Assembly: GCF_016482685.1 (NCBI RefSeq)
Contig: NZ_JACYHF010000010.1
Coordinates: 62,001-126,000, forward strand
Source of the DNA: Streptomyces sp. DSM 110735
GTDB taxonomy: Bacteria; Actinomycetota; Actinomycetes; Streptomycetales; Streptomycetaceae
Reading direction: 5' to 3'
Length of the DNA stretch: 64,000 nt
Shown: piece by piece, positions 1 through 8,290 of the stretch
Layout: every line of letters begins with the position of its first letter
Position numbering within the stretch: the first letter of the stretch is position 1
Position numbers and translations under genes: made by a program
Notes under the pieces: model-generated
The model's input: the letters and a program-made list of their open reading frames with translations, nothing else
What the model was told of the DNA's origin: nothing
The model's database searches: none

Positions 1-1
1 G

Positions 2-400
2 AAGTCCCGCCCGGAGATCAAGGTCATGGCCGGTTCCGCCGCGCCGACCGTCTTCTACGTCTCCGGCACGAACCTCTCCGCCGACCTGGAGTACTTCAAG
101 TCCCTCGGCGTGAACTTCGTCGAGCCCTCGGAGTCCGCCAAGAAGGCGACCGGCGGCTGGTTCGAGACGCTGAGCTGGGAGAACGTCGACAAGTACAAGG
201 CCGACATCATCATGATGGACGACCGCACCTCCGCCCTCCAGCCCGCCGACATCACCAAGGCGACCTGGAAGAAGCTCCCCGCCGTCAAGGCCGGCCAGGT
301 CATCCCGCGCTCCGCCGAGCCGATCCTGTCCTACGCCAAGTGCGCCCCGCTCCTCGAGAACCTCGCGAAGGCCATCGAGACGGCGAAGAAGGTCGGCTGA
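2..400 (+). CDS. desE: Ferrioxamine-binding lipoprotein, C-terminal part
   Basis: This is the 3' end of a siderophore ABC-transporter binding protein; the reading frame is open to the left edge, so the N-terminus and lipobox lie outside the window. The visible 132 residues fit the C-terminal lobe of the FecB/PBP fold, with Trp/Tyr-rich strands and a final amphipathic helix ending in AKKVG. The family binds ferric hydroxamates at the membrane and passes them to an ABC permease. Identity as DesE rests mainly on position just upstream of desABCD. Fold is clear; ligand is inferred. Confidence 0.8.
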   Translation, partial: KSRPEIKVMAGSAAPTVFYVSGTNLSADLEYFKSLGVNFVEPSESAKKATGGWFETLSWENVDKYKADIIMMDDRTSALQPADITKATWKKLPAVKAGQVIPRSAEPILSYAKCAPLLENLAKAIETAKKVG

Positions 401-431
401 GCCGTCCTTTCCTGACCTTCAGGAGCCCCGC

Positions 432-974
432 ATGACGACGGCCCCGGCCGCCCCGTTCCCCAGCCCGTCCCACCGGGCTTCACGGAAGGGGCGGCCGGGT
501 TCGTGTACGGGACGGCTCGCCGCCGGGGCGGAGCGGTCGGGTGCGCGTGCGGCACGACTGACGTCACGTGCGGAGCGGCCGGATTCGCCTACGGGGCGCG
601 CCATTTCACGTGCCGACCGCGCCGCCATCGCGCCGGAGCGACCGGGTTCGCGTGCGAGACGGCCGGATTCGCCTGCGGGACGACCCGGTTCGGGTACGGA
701 CGGCGCGGCTCACGTGCGGGACGGTCACTCACGCACGGAGCGAACCGCCACCGCGACACAGCGGGCTGAACACCGGGACGGTGCAGGGGCGATGACGCCG
801 AATCCCACCTGTCCCGCCCAGCCCCGCGCCGCCGCCGGAGACGGGGTCGGACTCACCCGGCCCGCACCCACCCCCCGCCAATTCACCAGGCTCACCACCA
901 AGAGCCGCACCCCCGCTCCCCCGCGAGCGGTCATCGGCAGCCCGGTCCAGCCCCACAGACGGCCGACCACGTAG
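432..974 (+). CDS. Doubtful Arg/Ala/Ser-rich ORF across the 21-bp repeats
   Basis: ATG 432 is preceded by AGGAG at 421-425 with a six-base spacer, a good ribosome binding site just after desE. The 180-residue product has no recognisable domain. Its first half is made of heptads beginning with Arg, in the pattern RPxSxxx. Against it being real, the codon third positions in the repeat zone are less G/C-rich than in neighbouring genes, and the frame two bases on (503-769) has a higher GC3 and heptads of the type AAGFAYG but no good start. Either frame may be a by-product of the 21-bp periodicity. Confidence 0.25.
   Translation: MTTAPAAPFPSPSHRASRKGRPGSCTGRLAAGAERSGARAARLTSRAERPDSPTGRAISRADRAAIAPERPGSRARRPDSPAGRPGSGTDGAAHVRDGHSRTERTATATQRAEHRDGAGAMTPNPTCPAQPRAAAGDGVGLTRPAPTPRQFTRLTTKSRTPAPPRAVIGSPVQPHRRPTT
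491..742. repeat. Degenerate tandem array of twelve 21-bp units
   Basis: Twelve consecutive 21-base units can be aligned without gaps from 491 to 742. The best conserved are 491-511, 575-595, 638-658, 659-679 and 680-700. They share a start of RCG and a core like CCGGRTTCGCSTRCGGG; units such as 512-532 and 617-637 are strongly diverged. Twenty-one bases is both seven codons and two helical turns, so the array could encode heptapeptides or present sites on one DNA face. It lies between desE and the desA iron box. The rest of the interval, 743-1113, shows nothing recognisable. Confidence 0.75.
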
Positions 975-1113
975 CAAGCCCGCACCGGCAGCGCACCCCG
1001 GTACCCCCACGTGAGCGAGCGCGGGCAACCGCACCCCCCGCCCCCGCCCGCCAAAGCCGAGCGCCGCGCCGACGTGACTCCCGTCACCGCACCCCCGTGA
1101 TCACTCGCGAGCT

Positions 1114-1138
1114 AACTTAGGTTAGGCTAACCTAAGTT
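1114..1138. promoter_or_regulatory. Iron box (DmdR1/IdeR operator) for desABCD
   Basis: The central 19 bases, 1117-1135, read TTAGGTTAGGCTAACCTAA, the DtxR-family iron-box consensus. The symmetry extends to a perfect 25-base palindrome (12-1-12) at 1114-1138. It sits 40 bases upstream of the desA start, so it should overlap the promoter. In Streptomyces, DmdR1 with Fe(II) represses the des operon from such a site. Site identity is read directly from the sequence; the regulator is known for the family and inferred here. Confidence 0.95.
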
Positions 1139-1177
1139 GATGTTCCCGCACGGACAGTCCCCTCGGAGGACCCCCAC

Positions 1178-2620
1178 ATGCGCTCGCACCTGCTCAATGG
1201 CCTCACCGCGGAGCACTACCGCCGCTCCGTGACCGAAGGAGTAGAGCGGGTGGCTGCCAAACTGGCCACCACCGAACGTCCGTTCACCGGCGTCACCGTC
1301 GACGACCTCACCCCCCGCATCGACGCCGTCGACCTGGACCGCCCGCTCGGCGACACCGCCGCCGTCCTGGACGAGCTGGAGGAGCTGTACCTCCGCGACG
1401 CCGTCTACTTCCACCACCCCCGCTACCTCGCCCACCTCAACTGCCCGGTCGTCATACCGGCGGTGCTCGGCGAGGCGGTGCTCTCCGCCGTCAACTCCTC
1501 CCTGGACACCTGGGACCAGTCGGCGGGCGGCACGCTCATCGAGCGGAAACTGATCGACTGGACCACCGAGCGCATCGGTCTCGGTGAGAACGCCGACGGG
1601 GTCTTCACCTCCGGCGGCAGCCAGTCCAACCTCCAGGCGCTGCTGCTCGCCCGCGAGGAGACCAAGACCGAATCGCTCGACAAACTGCGGGTGTTCGCCT
1701 CCGAGGTGAGCCACTTCAGCGTGAAGAAGTCCGCGAAACTGCTCGGTCTCGGACCCGACGCCGTCGTGACCATCCCCGTGGACCACGACAAGCGGATGCA
1801 CACCGTCGCGCTCGCCCACGAGCTGGAGCGCTGTGCGCAGGACGGTCTTGTCCCGATGGCCGTCGTCGCCACCGCGGGCACCACCGACTTCGGCTCCATC
1901 GACCCGCTGCCCGAAATCGCCGAGCTGTGCGAGCAGTTCGGCGTGTGGATGCACGTCGACGCCGCGTACGGCTGCGGACTGCTCACCTCACTGAAGCACC
2001 GCGACCGCCTCAGCGGCATCGAGCGCGCCGACTCGGTCACCGTGGACTACCACAAGTCCTTCTTCCAGCCGGTGAGTTCGTCCGCCCTCCTGGTGCGCGA
2101 CGTGGCCACCCTGCGGCACGCCACCTACCACGCGGAGTACCTCAACCCCCGCCGCATGGTCCAGGAGCGCATCCCCAACCAGGTCGACAAGTCCCTCCAG
2201 ACCACGCGCCGTTTCGACGCGCTCAAGCTCTGGATGACGCTGCGCGTGATGGGCGCCGACGGCATCGGCGAACTCTTCGATGAGGTCTGCGAACTGGCCC
2301 GGGAGGGCTGGAAGCTCCTTGCCACCGACCCCCGTTACGACGTGGTCGTCGAGCCCACCCTCTCCACCCTCGTCTTCCGCTACATCCCGGCCGGTGTCAC
2401 CGACCCCGCCGAGATCGACCGCGCCAACCTCTATGCCCGCAAGGCCCTGTTCGCCTCCGGTGACGCCGTCGTCGCGGGCACCAAGGTCGGCGGACGTCAC
2501 TACCTGAAGTTCACCCTGCTCAACCCCGAGACCACCGCGGCCGACATCGCCGCCGTCCTCGATCTGATCGCCGGCCACGCCGAGCAGTACCTGGGAGAGT
2601 CCCTTGACCGCGCTTCCTGA
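1178..2620 (+). CDS. desA: Lysine decarboxylase of desferrioxamine synthesis
   Basis: PLP-dependent group II decarboxylase, 480 residues, that converts L-lysine to cadaverine, the first step of desferrioxamine biosynthesis. The Schiff-base lysine is Lys293 in the HK pair of VDYHKSFF; the cofactor-binding stretches HVDAAYG and TSGGSQSN precede it. The start ATG 1178 follows GGAGGA at 1165-1170. It is the first gene of the operon controlled by the iron box at 1114-1138 and overlaps desB by 17 bases. Cytosolic. Confidence 0.96.
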   Translation: MRSHLLNGLTAEHYRRSVTEGVERVAAKLATTERPFTGVTVDDLTPRIDAVDLDRPLGDTAAVLDELEELYLRDAVYFHHPRYLAHLNCPVVIPAVLGEAVLSAVNSSLDTWDQSAGGTLIERKLIDWTTERIGLGENADGVFTSGGSQSNLQALLLAREETKTESLDKLRVFASEVSHFSVKKSAKLLGLGPDAVVTIPVDHDKRMHTVALAHELERCAQDGLVPMAVVATAGTTDFGSIDPLPEIAELCEQFGVWMHVDAAYGCGLLTSLKHRDRLSGIERADSVTVDYHKSFFQPVSSSALLVRDVATLRHATYHAEYLNPRRMVQERIPNQVDKSLQTTRRFDALKLWMTLRVMGADGIGELFDEVCELAREGWKLLATDPRYDVVVEPTLSTLVFRYIPAGVTDPAEIDRANLYARKALFASGDAVVAGTKVGGRHYLKFTLLNPETTAADIAAVLDLIAGHAEQYLGESLDRAS

Positions 2621-3878
2621 AGCCAGCCCCGTCCTTGACTTCGTGGGGATCGGCCTCGGTCCCTTCAACCTCGGACTGGCCTGCCTCACCGAGCCCATCG
2701 ACGAGCTGAACGGCGTCTTCCTCGACTCCAAGCCGGACTTCGAGTGGCACGCCGGGATGTTCCTCGACGGCGCCCACCTCCAGACGCCGTTCATGTCGGA
2801 CCTGGTCACCCTGGCCGACCCGACCTCGCCGTACTCCTTCCTCAACTACCTGAAGGAGAAGGGCCGTCTGTACTCGTTCTACATCCGCGAGAACTTCTAC
2901 CCGCTGCGGGTCGAGTACGACGACTACTGCCGCTGGGCCGCCAACAAGCTGACCAGCGTGCGGTTCAACACCACGGTCACCGAAGTCCGTCACGAGGACG
3001 GCGTGTACGCCGTGCACACCGACGCCGGTGACACCTACCGCGCCAAGCACCTGGTCCTCGGCACCGGCACCCCGCCGTACATCCCCGAGGCGTGCCAGGA
3101 CCTCGGCGGCGACTTCCTGCACAACTCCCGCTATCTCCAGCACAAGGCGGAGCTGCAGAAGAAGCGCTCCATCACCCTGGTCGGCAGCGGGCAGTCGGCG
3201 GCGGAGATCTACTACGACCTGCTCAGCGAGATCGACGTCCACGGCTACCGGCTGAACTGGGTCACCCGCTCCCCGCGCTTCTTCCCGCTCGAGTACACCA
3301 AGCTCACGCTGGAGATGACCTCCCCGGAGTACATCGACTACTTCCACGCGCTCCCGGAGGACACCCGCTACCGGCTCGCCACCGCGCAGAAGGGTCTGTT
3401 CAAGGGCATCGACGGCGAGCTGATCAACGAGATCTTCGACCTGCTCTACCAGAAGAACCTCGGCGGCCCGGTCCCCACCCGCCTCCTCACCAACTCCGCC
3501 CTCACGAGCGCCCGTTACGAGGACGGCACCTACAGCCTCGCCTTCCGCCAGGAGGAGCAGGGCAAGGACTTCGAGCTGGAGAGCGACGGCCTGGTCCTCG
3601 CCACCGGCTACCAGTACCGCGAGCCGGAGTTCCTCAAGCCGGTCCGCGACCGCCTGCGCTACGACTCCCACGGCAACTTCGACATCGCCCGCAACTACGC
3701 GATCGACACCACGGGCCGGGGCGTCTTCCTCCAGAACGCCGGCGTCCACACCCACAGCGTGACCAGCCCCGACCTGGGCATGGGCCCCTACCGGAACGCC
3801 TCCATCATCCGCGACCTGCTCGGCAGGGAGTACTACCCGGTGGAGAAGACCATCGCCTTCCAGGAGTTCGCCGTATGA
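2604..3878 (+). CDS. desB: Cadaverine N-monooxygenase
   Basis: FAD/NADPH-dependent amine N-hydroxylase of the lysine/ornithine monooxygenase family, 424 residues. It hydroxylates cadaverine to N-hydroxycadaverine. The FAD motif GIGLGPFNLGLA is at the N-terminus, the NADPH motif GSGQSAAE is mid-protein, and the ATGY motif lies near the C-terminal third. Translation probably begins at TTG 2604, inside the end of desA, with GGGAGAG upstream; an in-frame ATG that keeps the FAD motif is not available. It is coupled to desC by ATGA. Confidence 0.95.
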   Translation: MTALPEASPVLDFVGIGLGPFNLGLACLTEPIDELNGVFLDSKPDFEWHAGMFLDGAHLQTPFMSDLVTLADPTSPYSFLNYLKEKGRLYSFYIRENFYPLRVEYDDYCRWAANKLTSVRFNTTVTEVRHEDGVYAVHTDAGDTYRAKHLVLGTGTPPYIPEACQDLGGDFLHNSRYLQHKAELQKKRSITLVGSGQSAAEIYYDLLSEIDVHGYRLNWVTRSPRFFPLEYTKLTLEMTSPEYIDYFHALPEDTRYRLATAQKGLFKGIDGELINEIFDLLYQKNLGGPVPTRLLTNSALTSARYEDGTYSLAFRQEEQGKDFELESDGLVLATGYQYREPEFLKPVRDRLRYDSHGNFDIARNYAIDTTGRGVFLQNAGVHTHSVTSPDLGMGPYRNASIIRDLLGREYYPVEKTIAFQEFAV

Positions 3879-4408
3879 CCTTCACGATCCGTCCCCTCGA
3901 CCCCCTGAAGGACGCCAGTCTCGTCCACGGCTGGGTCACGGACCCGAAGGCCGCGTTCTGGATGATGCAGGACGCGCGGCTCGTCGACGTCGAGCGTGCC
4001 TACATGGAGATCGCGGCCGACGCGCACCACCACGCCTTCATCGGGCTGGACGAGTCCGGGGTGCCGGCTTTCCTGATGGAGAGCTACGACCCCGCGCACC
4101 GGGAGCTGGTCGGGCTGTACGAGCCCGAGGAGGGCGATGTCGGGATGCACTTCCTGGTGCCGCCCACGGACACGCCTGTGCACGGGTTCACCCGGTCGGT
4201 GATCACGGCTGTGATGGCGCATCTGTTCGCGGACCCGGCGACCCGGCGCGTGGTCGTGGAGCCGGACGTGCACAACAAGGCGGTGCACGTGCTGAACGAG
4301 GCTGTCGGCTTCGAGGCAGTGCGGGAGATAGAGAAGCCGGAGAAGCGGGCGTTGCTGAGTTTCTGCACGCGGGAGCGGTTCGAGGCGGCGACGGGGGTGG
4401 CCGCGTGA
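3875..4408 (+). CDS. desC: N-hydroxycadaverine acyltransferase
   Basis: Acyl-CoA-dependent transferase of the GNAT/RhbD-like siderophore type, 177 residues. It acylates N-hydroxycadaverine with succinyl or acetyl groups to give the hydroxamate monomers of desferrioxamines E and B. Features include TFTIRPLD at the start, the central DVGMHFLVPP strand and the RRVVVEPDVHN segment typical of the acetyl-CoA binding loop. The start overlaps the desB stop (ATGA) and the stop overlaps the desD GTG (GTGA), so the three are translationally coupled. Confidence 0.94.
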   Translation: MTFTIRPLDPLKDASLVHGWVTDPKAAFWMMQDARLVDVERAYMEIAADAHHHAFIGLDESGVPAFLMESYDPAHRELVGLYEPEEGDVGMHFLVPPTDTPVHGFTRSVITAVMAHLFADPATRRVVVEPDVHNKAVHVLNEAVGFEAVREIEKPEKRALLSFCTRERFEAATGVAA

Positions 4409-6174
4409 CGCTCGCCGATTCCGTCGCCCACCTCTCCCCCGAGCGCTGGGAGCAGGCCAACCGCCTGCTCATCCGCAAGGCGCTCGCGGAGTTCGCCCAC
4501 GAGCGGCTGCTCACGCCCGAGGAGGACGGGGAGGGGTACGTCGTCCGTAGCGACGACAAGCTCACCTCGTACCGCTTCTCCGCCGTCCGCCGGGGACTCG
4601 ACCACTGGCAGGTCGACGCCGGTTCGATCACCCGGCACCGGGACGGCTCCGAACTCCCGCTCGCCGCCCTGGACTTCTTCATCGAGTTCAAGGAAGCGCT
4701 CGGGCTGAGCGAGGAGATCCTGCCGGTCTATCTGGAGGAGATCTCCTCCACCCTGTCCGGCACCTGCTACAAGCTCACCAAGCCCCGCGTCACCGCGAAG
4801 GAGCTGGCGACCGGCTCGTTCCAGGAGATCGAGACCGGGATGACCGAGGGTCACCCGTGCTTCGTCGCGAACAACGGGCGGCTCGGCTTCGGTGTGCACG
4901 AGTATCTGGCGTACGCGCCGGAGACCGCGAGCCCGGTGCAACTGGTCTGGCTGGCCGCGCACCGCTCGCGGGCGGCGTTCACCGCCGGGGCGGGCGTCGA
5001 GTACGAGGAGTTCTTCCGGCGGGAGCTGGGGGATGCCACCCTGGAGCGGTTCCGGGGCGTGCTCACCGGGCAGGGTCTGGACCCGGAGGACTATCTGCTG
5101 ATCCCGGTCCACCCCTGGCAGTGGTGGAACAAGCTCAGCGTGACGTTCGCCGCCGAGGTGGCGCGCCGCCATCTGGTGTGCCTGGGCGAGGGCGAGGACG
5201 AGTATCTGGCCCAGCAGTCCATCCGGACGTTCTTCAACACCTCGCACCCGGAGAAGAACTATGTGAAGACGGCTCTGTCCGTCCTCAACATGGGCTTCAT
5301 GCGCGGTCTTTCCGCCGCCTACATGGAGGCGACCCCGGCGATCAACGACTGGCTGGCGCAGTTGATCGAGAGCGACCCGGTGCTGCGGGAGACGGGTCTG
5401 ACGATCATCCGCGAGCAGGCGGCCGTCGGCTACCGGCACCTGGAGTACGAGCAGGCGACCGACCGCTACTCGCCGTACCGCAAGATGCTGGCAGCGCTGT
5501 GGCGGGAGTCCCCGGTGTCCCGGCTCGCCGAGGGCGAGTCGCTGGCGACCATGGCATCCCTGCTCCACACCGACCAGGACGGCGCCTCCTTCGCGGGCGC
5601 GCTGATCGAGCGCTCGGGGCAGACGCCCGTGGACTGGCTGCGCGACTATCTGCGGGCGTACTACGTGCCGCTGCTGCACAGCTTCTACGCCTACGACCTG
5701 GTGTTCATGCCGCACGGCGAGAACGTGATCCTGGTGCTCAAGGACGGCGCGGTCCGGCGCGCGGTGTACAAGGACATCGCGGAGGAGATCGCCGTGATGG
5801 ACCCGGACGCGGTGCTGCCGCCCGAGGTCCGGCGCATCCGGGTCGAGGTGCCCGAGGACACGAAGCTGCTGTCGATCTTCACGGACGTCTTCGACTGCTT
5901 CTTCCGCTTCCTGGCGTCCAACCTGGCCGCCGAGGGCGTCCTGACCGAGGACGCGTTCTGGGGCACGGTCGCGGAGGTCACCCGGGAGTACCAGGCGGCG
6001 AACCCGCAGCTCACGGAGAAGTTCGCGCAGTACGACATGTTCGCCCCCGAGTTCGCGCTGTCCTGCCTGAACCGGCTCCAGTTGCGCAACAACAAGCAGA
6101 TGGTGGACCTCGCCGACCCCTCCGGCGCGCTCCAGCTCATCGGCACCCTGGAGAACCCGCTCGCCGGGCGCTGA
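4405..6174 (+). CDS. desD: NIS synthetase, desferrioxamine trimerase/cyclase
   Basis: IucA/IucC-family NRPS-independent siderophore synthetase, 589 residues, the usual size. With ATP it oligomerises and macrocyclises succinyl-hydroxycadaverine units to desferrioxamine. Family motifs are visible: HPWQWWN, the SIRTFFNTS segment for the acyl-adenylate and the HGEN motif followed by the ferric-reductase-like C-terminal domain. The start is GTG 4405, overlapping the desC stop. It is the last gene of the operon; a strong hairpin follows at 6200-6236. Confidence 0.96.
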   Translation: MTLADSVAHLSPERWEQANRLLIRKALAEFAHERLLTPEEDGEGYVVRSDDKLTSYRFSAVRRGLDHWQVDAGSITRHRDGSELPLAALDFFIEFKEALGLSEEILPVYLEEISSTLSGTCYKLTKPRVTAKELATGSFQEIETGMTEGHPCFVANNGRLGFGVHEYLAYAPETASPVQLVWLAAHRSRAAFTAGAGVEYEEFFRRELGDATLERFRGVLTGQGLDPEDYLLIPVHPWQWWNKLSVTFAAEVARRHLVCLGEGEDEYLAQQSIRTFFNTSHPEKNYVKTALSVLNMGFMRGLSAAYMEATPAINDWLAQLIESDPVLRETGLTIIREQAAVGYRHLEYEQATDRYSPYRKMLAALWRESPVSRLAEGESLATMASLLHTDQDGASFAGALIERSGQTPVDWLRDYLRAYYVPLLHSFYAYDLVFMPHGENVILVLKDGAVRRAVYKDIAEEIAVMDPDAVLPPEVRRIRVEVPEDTKLLSIFTDVFDCFFRFLASNLAAEGVLTEDAFWGTVAEVTREYQAANPQLTEKFAQYDMFAPEFALSCLNRLQLRNNKQMVDLADPSGALQLIGTLENPLAGR

Positions 6175-6199
6175 GGGCTCCCACCAGGGAGCAGAAGCG

Positions 6200-6236
6200 A
6201 CGGGCACCCCGGAGTACGGTCCTCCGGGGTGCCCGT
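6200..6236. terminator. Bidirectional terminator after desD
   Basis: A perfect 14-bp stem, 6201-6214 with 6222-6235, extended by an A-T pair at 6200/6236, has a seven-base loop and is followed by TTT. It lies between the convergent ends of desD and the phosphoesterase gene and probably serves both. Confidence 0.85.
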
Positions 6237-6256
6237 TTCCCGTGCCGCTCGACGCG

Positions 6257-7855
6257 TTACTTCGCCTTGCGCGCCACCGTGAAGTGGTCGATCCGCTCGC
6301 CGGTCTCCGCGATGCCGGACACGGTCAGCTTCGCCGTGTGCCCCTTCGGCGCGGGTGTGACGTCCACGCGCAGGAAGGAGTAGTCGAGGTAGCGCACCCG
6401 GGACCAGGTGACGGACTCGTTGTGCTTGCCGTCCTTGAGGTTGACGAAGGAGGCGACCGACTCGACCTCGTGCTCGTGCCCCTCGTAGGAGTCGGGCGCG
6501 GTGAAGGCGTACAGGCTGCGCCCGGCGGCACCGGCGGTGACGTAGACGACGCCCTCGCTCTCCGGGTAGGCGGTGCCGCCGATGGGGAGCTTCTTGACGA
6601 CCTTGTCGCCCTTGATGACGTCGGTGCGCTCGTACTGGTGGTTGTGGCCGTTGATGACCAGGTCCACGGTGTACTTCTCGAACAGCGGCACCCACTCCTG
6701 CCGTACCCCGCCCTCGGAGGCGTGGGCGGTGGAGGTGCAGTAGGCGCAGTGGTGGAAGAAGACCACGACGAAGTCCACGTCCTTCGCGGCGCGGTACTTC
6801 TTGAGCTGGGTCTCCAGCCACTTGGTCTGGGTGCCGCCGGAGATGCCGAGGTTGGCCGGGATCTCGTAGGAGATGTCGTTGGCGTCGAGCGAGATCACGG
6901 CGGTGTTGCCGTAGACGAAGGAGTAGACGCCGGGGAGGTTCTTGCGGTCCGGACCGTTGTCGGGGAGGGTCCAGCGGGCTTCCTCGCCGCCGTAGCCGTT
7001 GGGCGAGTACCAGGCTTCCATGTCGTGGTTGCCGTAGGCGGGCATCCACGGGACCTGCTTGGCGACGGACTCGGTCTGGTGCAGGAACTGGTCCCAGGTG
7101 CGCGAGTCGAAGCCGGTGTCGGCGGTCTTGCCCGCGCCGGAGGGGTCGCCGTAGGCGATGTCGCCCGCGTGCAGGTGGAAGGCGGGGTTCTGGCCGAGGA
7201 TCAGGGCGTTGTTGGCGAGTCCGTGGTAGCCGACGCCCTCGTCGCCGAAGGCGGTGAAGGTGAAGGGCTTCTTCCCGGCGGGGGCGGTGGTGAAGGTGCC
7301 GAGGGTGCCGAGGAGGTGGGGCGCGGCGGGGTCGAAGCCCTGGTGTCCGACACCGTAGTAATAGGTCTGACCGGGGCGCAGGTGGGTCAGCTTGGCGTGG
7401 ACGTAGTACTGGGTGTGGTCGCCGCTGGCGCCGACTCCGGCGGGGGTGTAGAGGGTGCGGACCTCGGCCTGGATCTTGCGGGAGAGGTCCCAGGGGTGGG
7501 CGCCGATCCGGATGAACGGCCGCTTGACCGCGACGGGCACCTGCCAGGAGACGGTGACCTCGGTGCGCGGGTCGTTGCCCCAGGCGAGATGGCGTCCGAA
7601 GGGGGCGACGAGGGCGCCGTCGACGCTCTCGGCGGGGCGGTGGGCGGGGAGCGTGGCGGCGGTACCCGCCGTGGGGGCTGCCGCCTGGGCCGAGGCGCCG
7701 GAGACGAACGCGCCGCCGACGACGGTGCCCACCGTCACCGCGCCGCCTCTGATCATGGTCCGCCGGGAGAACCTGGAGCGCAGATACTCGTGCTGCTCGG
7801 CCATGCTCATGCGGTCGGCCAGCTTCTCGGGTACGCCCATACGAGGAATGTCCAT
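6257..7855 (-). CDS. Secreted purple-acid-phosphatase-like metallophosphoesterase
   Basis: Exported phosphoesterase of 532 residues. The N-terminus carries a twin-arginine type signal (SRRTMIRGGA, then a hydrophobic stretch to ASAQA). A fibronectin-like purple acid phosphatase N-domain comes next (EVTVSWQVP, then YYYGVGH), followed by the calcineurin-like catalytic domain with the metal ligands GDIAYGD, GNHD and GHNHQYERT. Substrate unknown; phosphomonoesters or diesters are expected. The start was taken at ATG 7855; ATG 7840 and ATG 7810 are alternatives since none has a strong ribosome site. Confidence 0.85.
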   Translation of the reverse strand: MDIPRMGVPEKLADRMSMAEQHEYLRSRFSRRTMIRGGAVTVGTVVGGAFVSGASAQAAAPTAGTAATLPAHRPAESVDGALVAPFGRHLAWGNDPRTEVTVSWQVPVAVKRPFIRIGAHPWDLSRKIQAEVRTLYTPAGVGASGDHTQYYVHAKLTHLRPGQTYYYGVGHQGFDPAAPHLLGTLGTFTTAPAGKKPFTFTAFGDEGVGYHGLANNALILGQNPAFHLHAGDIAYGDPSGAGKTADTGFDSRTWDQFLHQTESVAKQVPWMPAYGNHDMEAWYSPNGYGGEEARWTLPDNGPDRKNLPGVYSFVYGNTAVISLDANDISYEIPANLGISGGTQTKWLETQLKKYRAAKDVDFVVVFFHHCAYCTSTAHASEGGVRQEWVPLFEKYTVDLVINGHNHQYERTDVIKGDKVVKKLPIGGTAYPESEGVVYVTAGAAGRSLYAFTAPDSYEGHEHEVESVASFVNLKDGKHNESVTWSRVRYLDYSFLRVDVTPAPKGHTAKLTVSGIAETGERIDHFTVARKAK

Positions 7856-8005
7856 GTCACCAGAAGGTGCCCGGCGCGGGCGACGCCGCCCAGGACGCGG
7901 GGTGGATTTCCGGCTAACAGCACCCCATCGGAGCCCCAACAGGCGCTTGCCCGATTTCGGGCAGGATTCTTGCGAAAGTCGCGATCGTGCCCCAGGATCT
8001 ACCGG

Positions 8006-8263
8006 GTGCACGAGGAACTTGTCGATCATCTGACGCGCTCCACCCCGCTGAGCAGGGGCGAAGCGCTGCGGGTGATACAGGACGTGCTGGCGTGGTTCGA
8101 CGAGACGACCCAGGAGTACGTCCGTCGCCGCCACCGTGAACTGCAGGCCGAGGGGCTGCGGAACACAGCGATCTTCGAACAGATCGAGGCGGACCTGAAA
8201 TACCGGGCCGTGGCGCCGCCGGAGCTGACGCTCAGGCAACTGCGCCGCATGGTCTACGGCTGA
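8006..8263 (+). CDS. Small conserved hypothetical protein upstream of glmS
   Basis: An 85-residue, mostly helical, charged protein beginning VHEELVDHLT and ending RRMVYG. GTG 8006 has AGGA at 7994-7997 with an eight-base spacer, better than the upstream in-frame TTG 7970. It ends 27 bases before glmS on the same strand, so the two may be cotranscribed. No domain is recognised; the size and charge would suit a small cytosolic regulatory or adaptor protein, but no function can be given. Confidence 0.7.
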   Translation: MHEELVDHLTRSTPLSRGEALRVIQDVLAWFDETTQEYVRRRHRELQAEGLRNTAIFEQIEADLKYRAVAPPELTLRQLRRMVYG

Positions 8264-8290
8264 GAAACTCCAGGGTGAGGGAAGACTTAT

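Noticed and set aside
2520..3755. Long minus-strand frame opposite desB
   Set aside because: Composition shadow of desB; Val/Gly/Glu-rich with no motif or ribosome site.
6242..8263. A 673-codon plus-strand frame opposite the phosphoesterase gene
   Set aside because: Its Gly/Val-rich translation is the antisense image of a real gene with clear metallophosphoesterase motifs; only its last 85 codons (from 8006) look genuine.
8264..8290. glmS ribozyme
   Set aside because: The gap before glmS is only 27 bases, far too short, and the class is not expected in this lineage.
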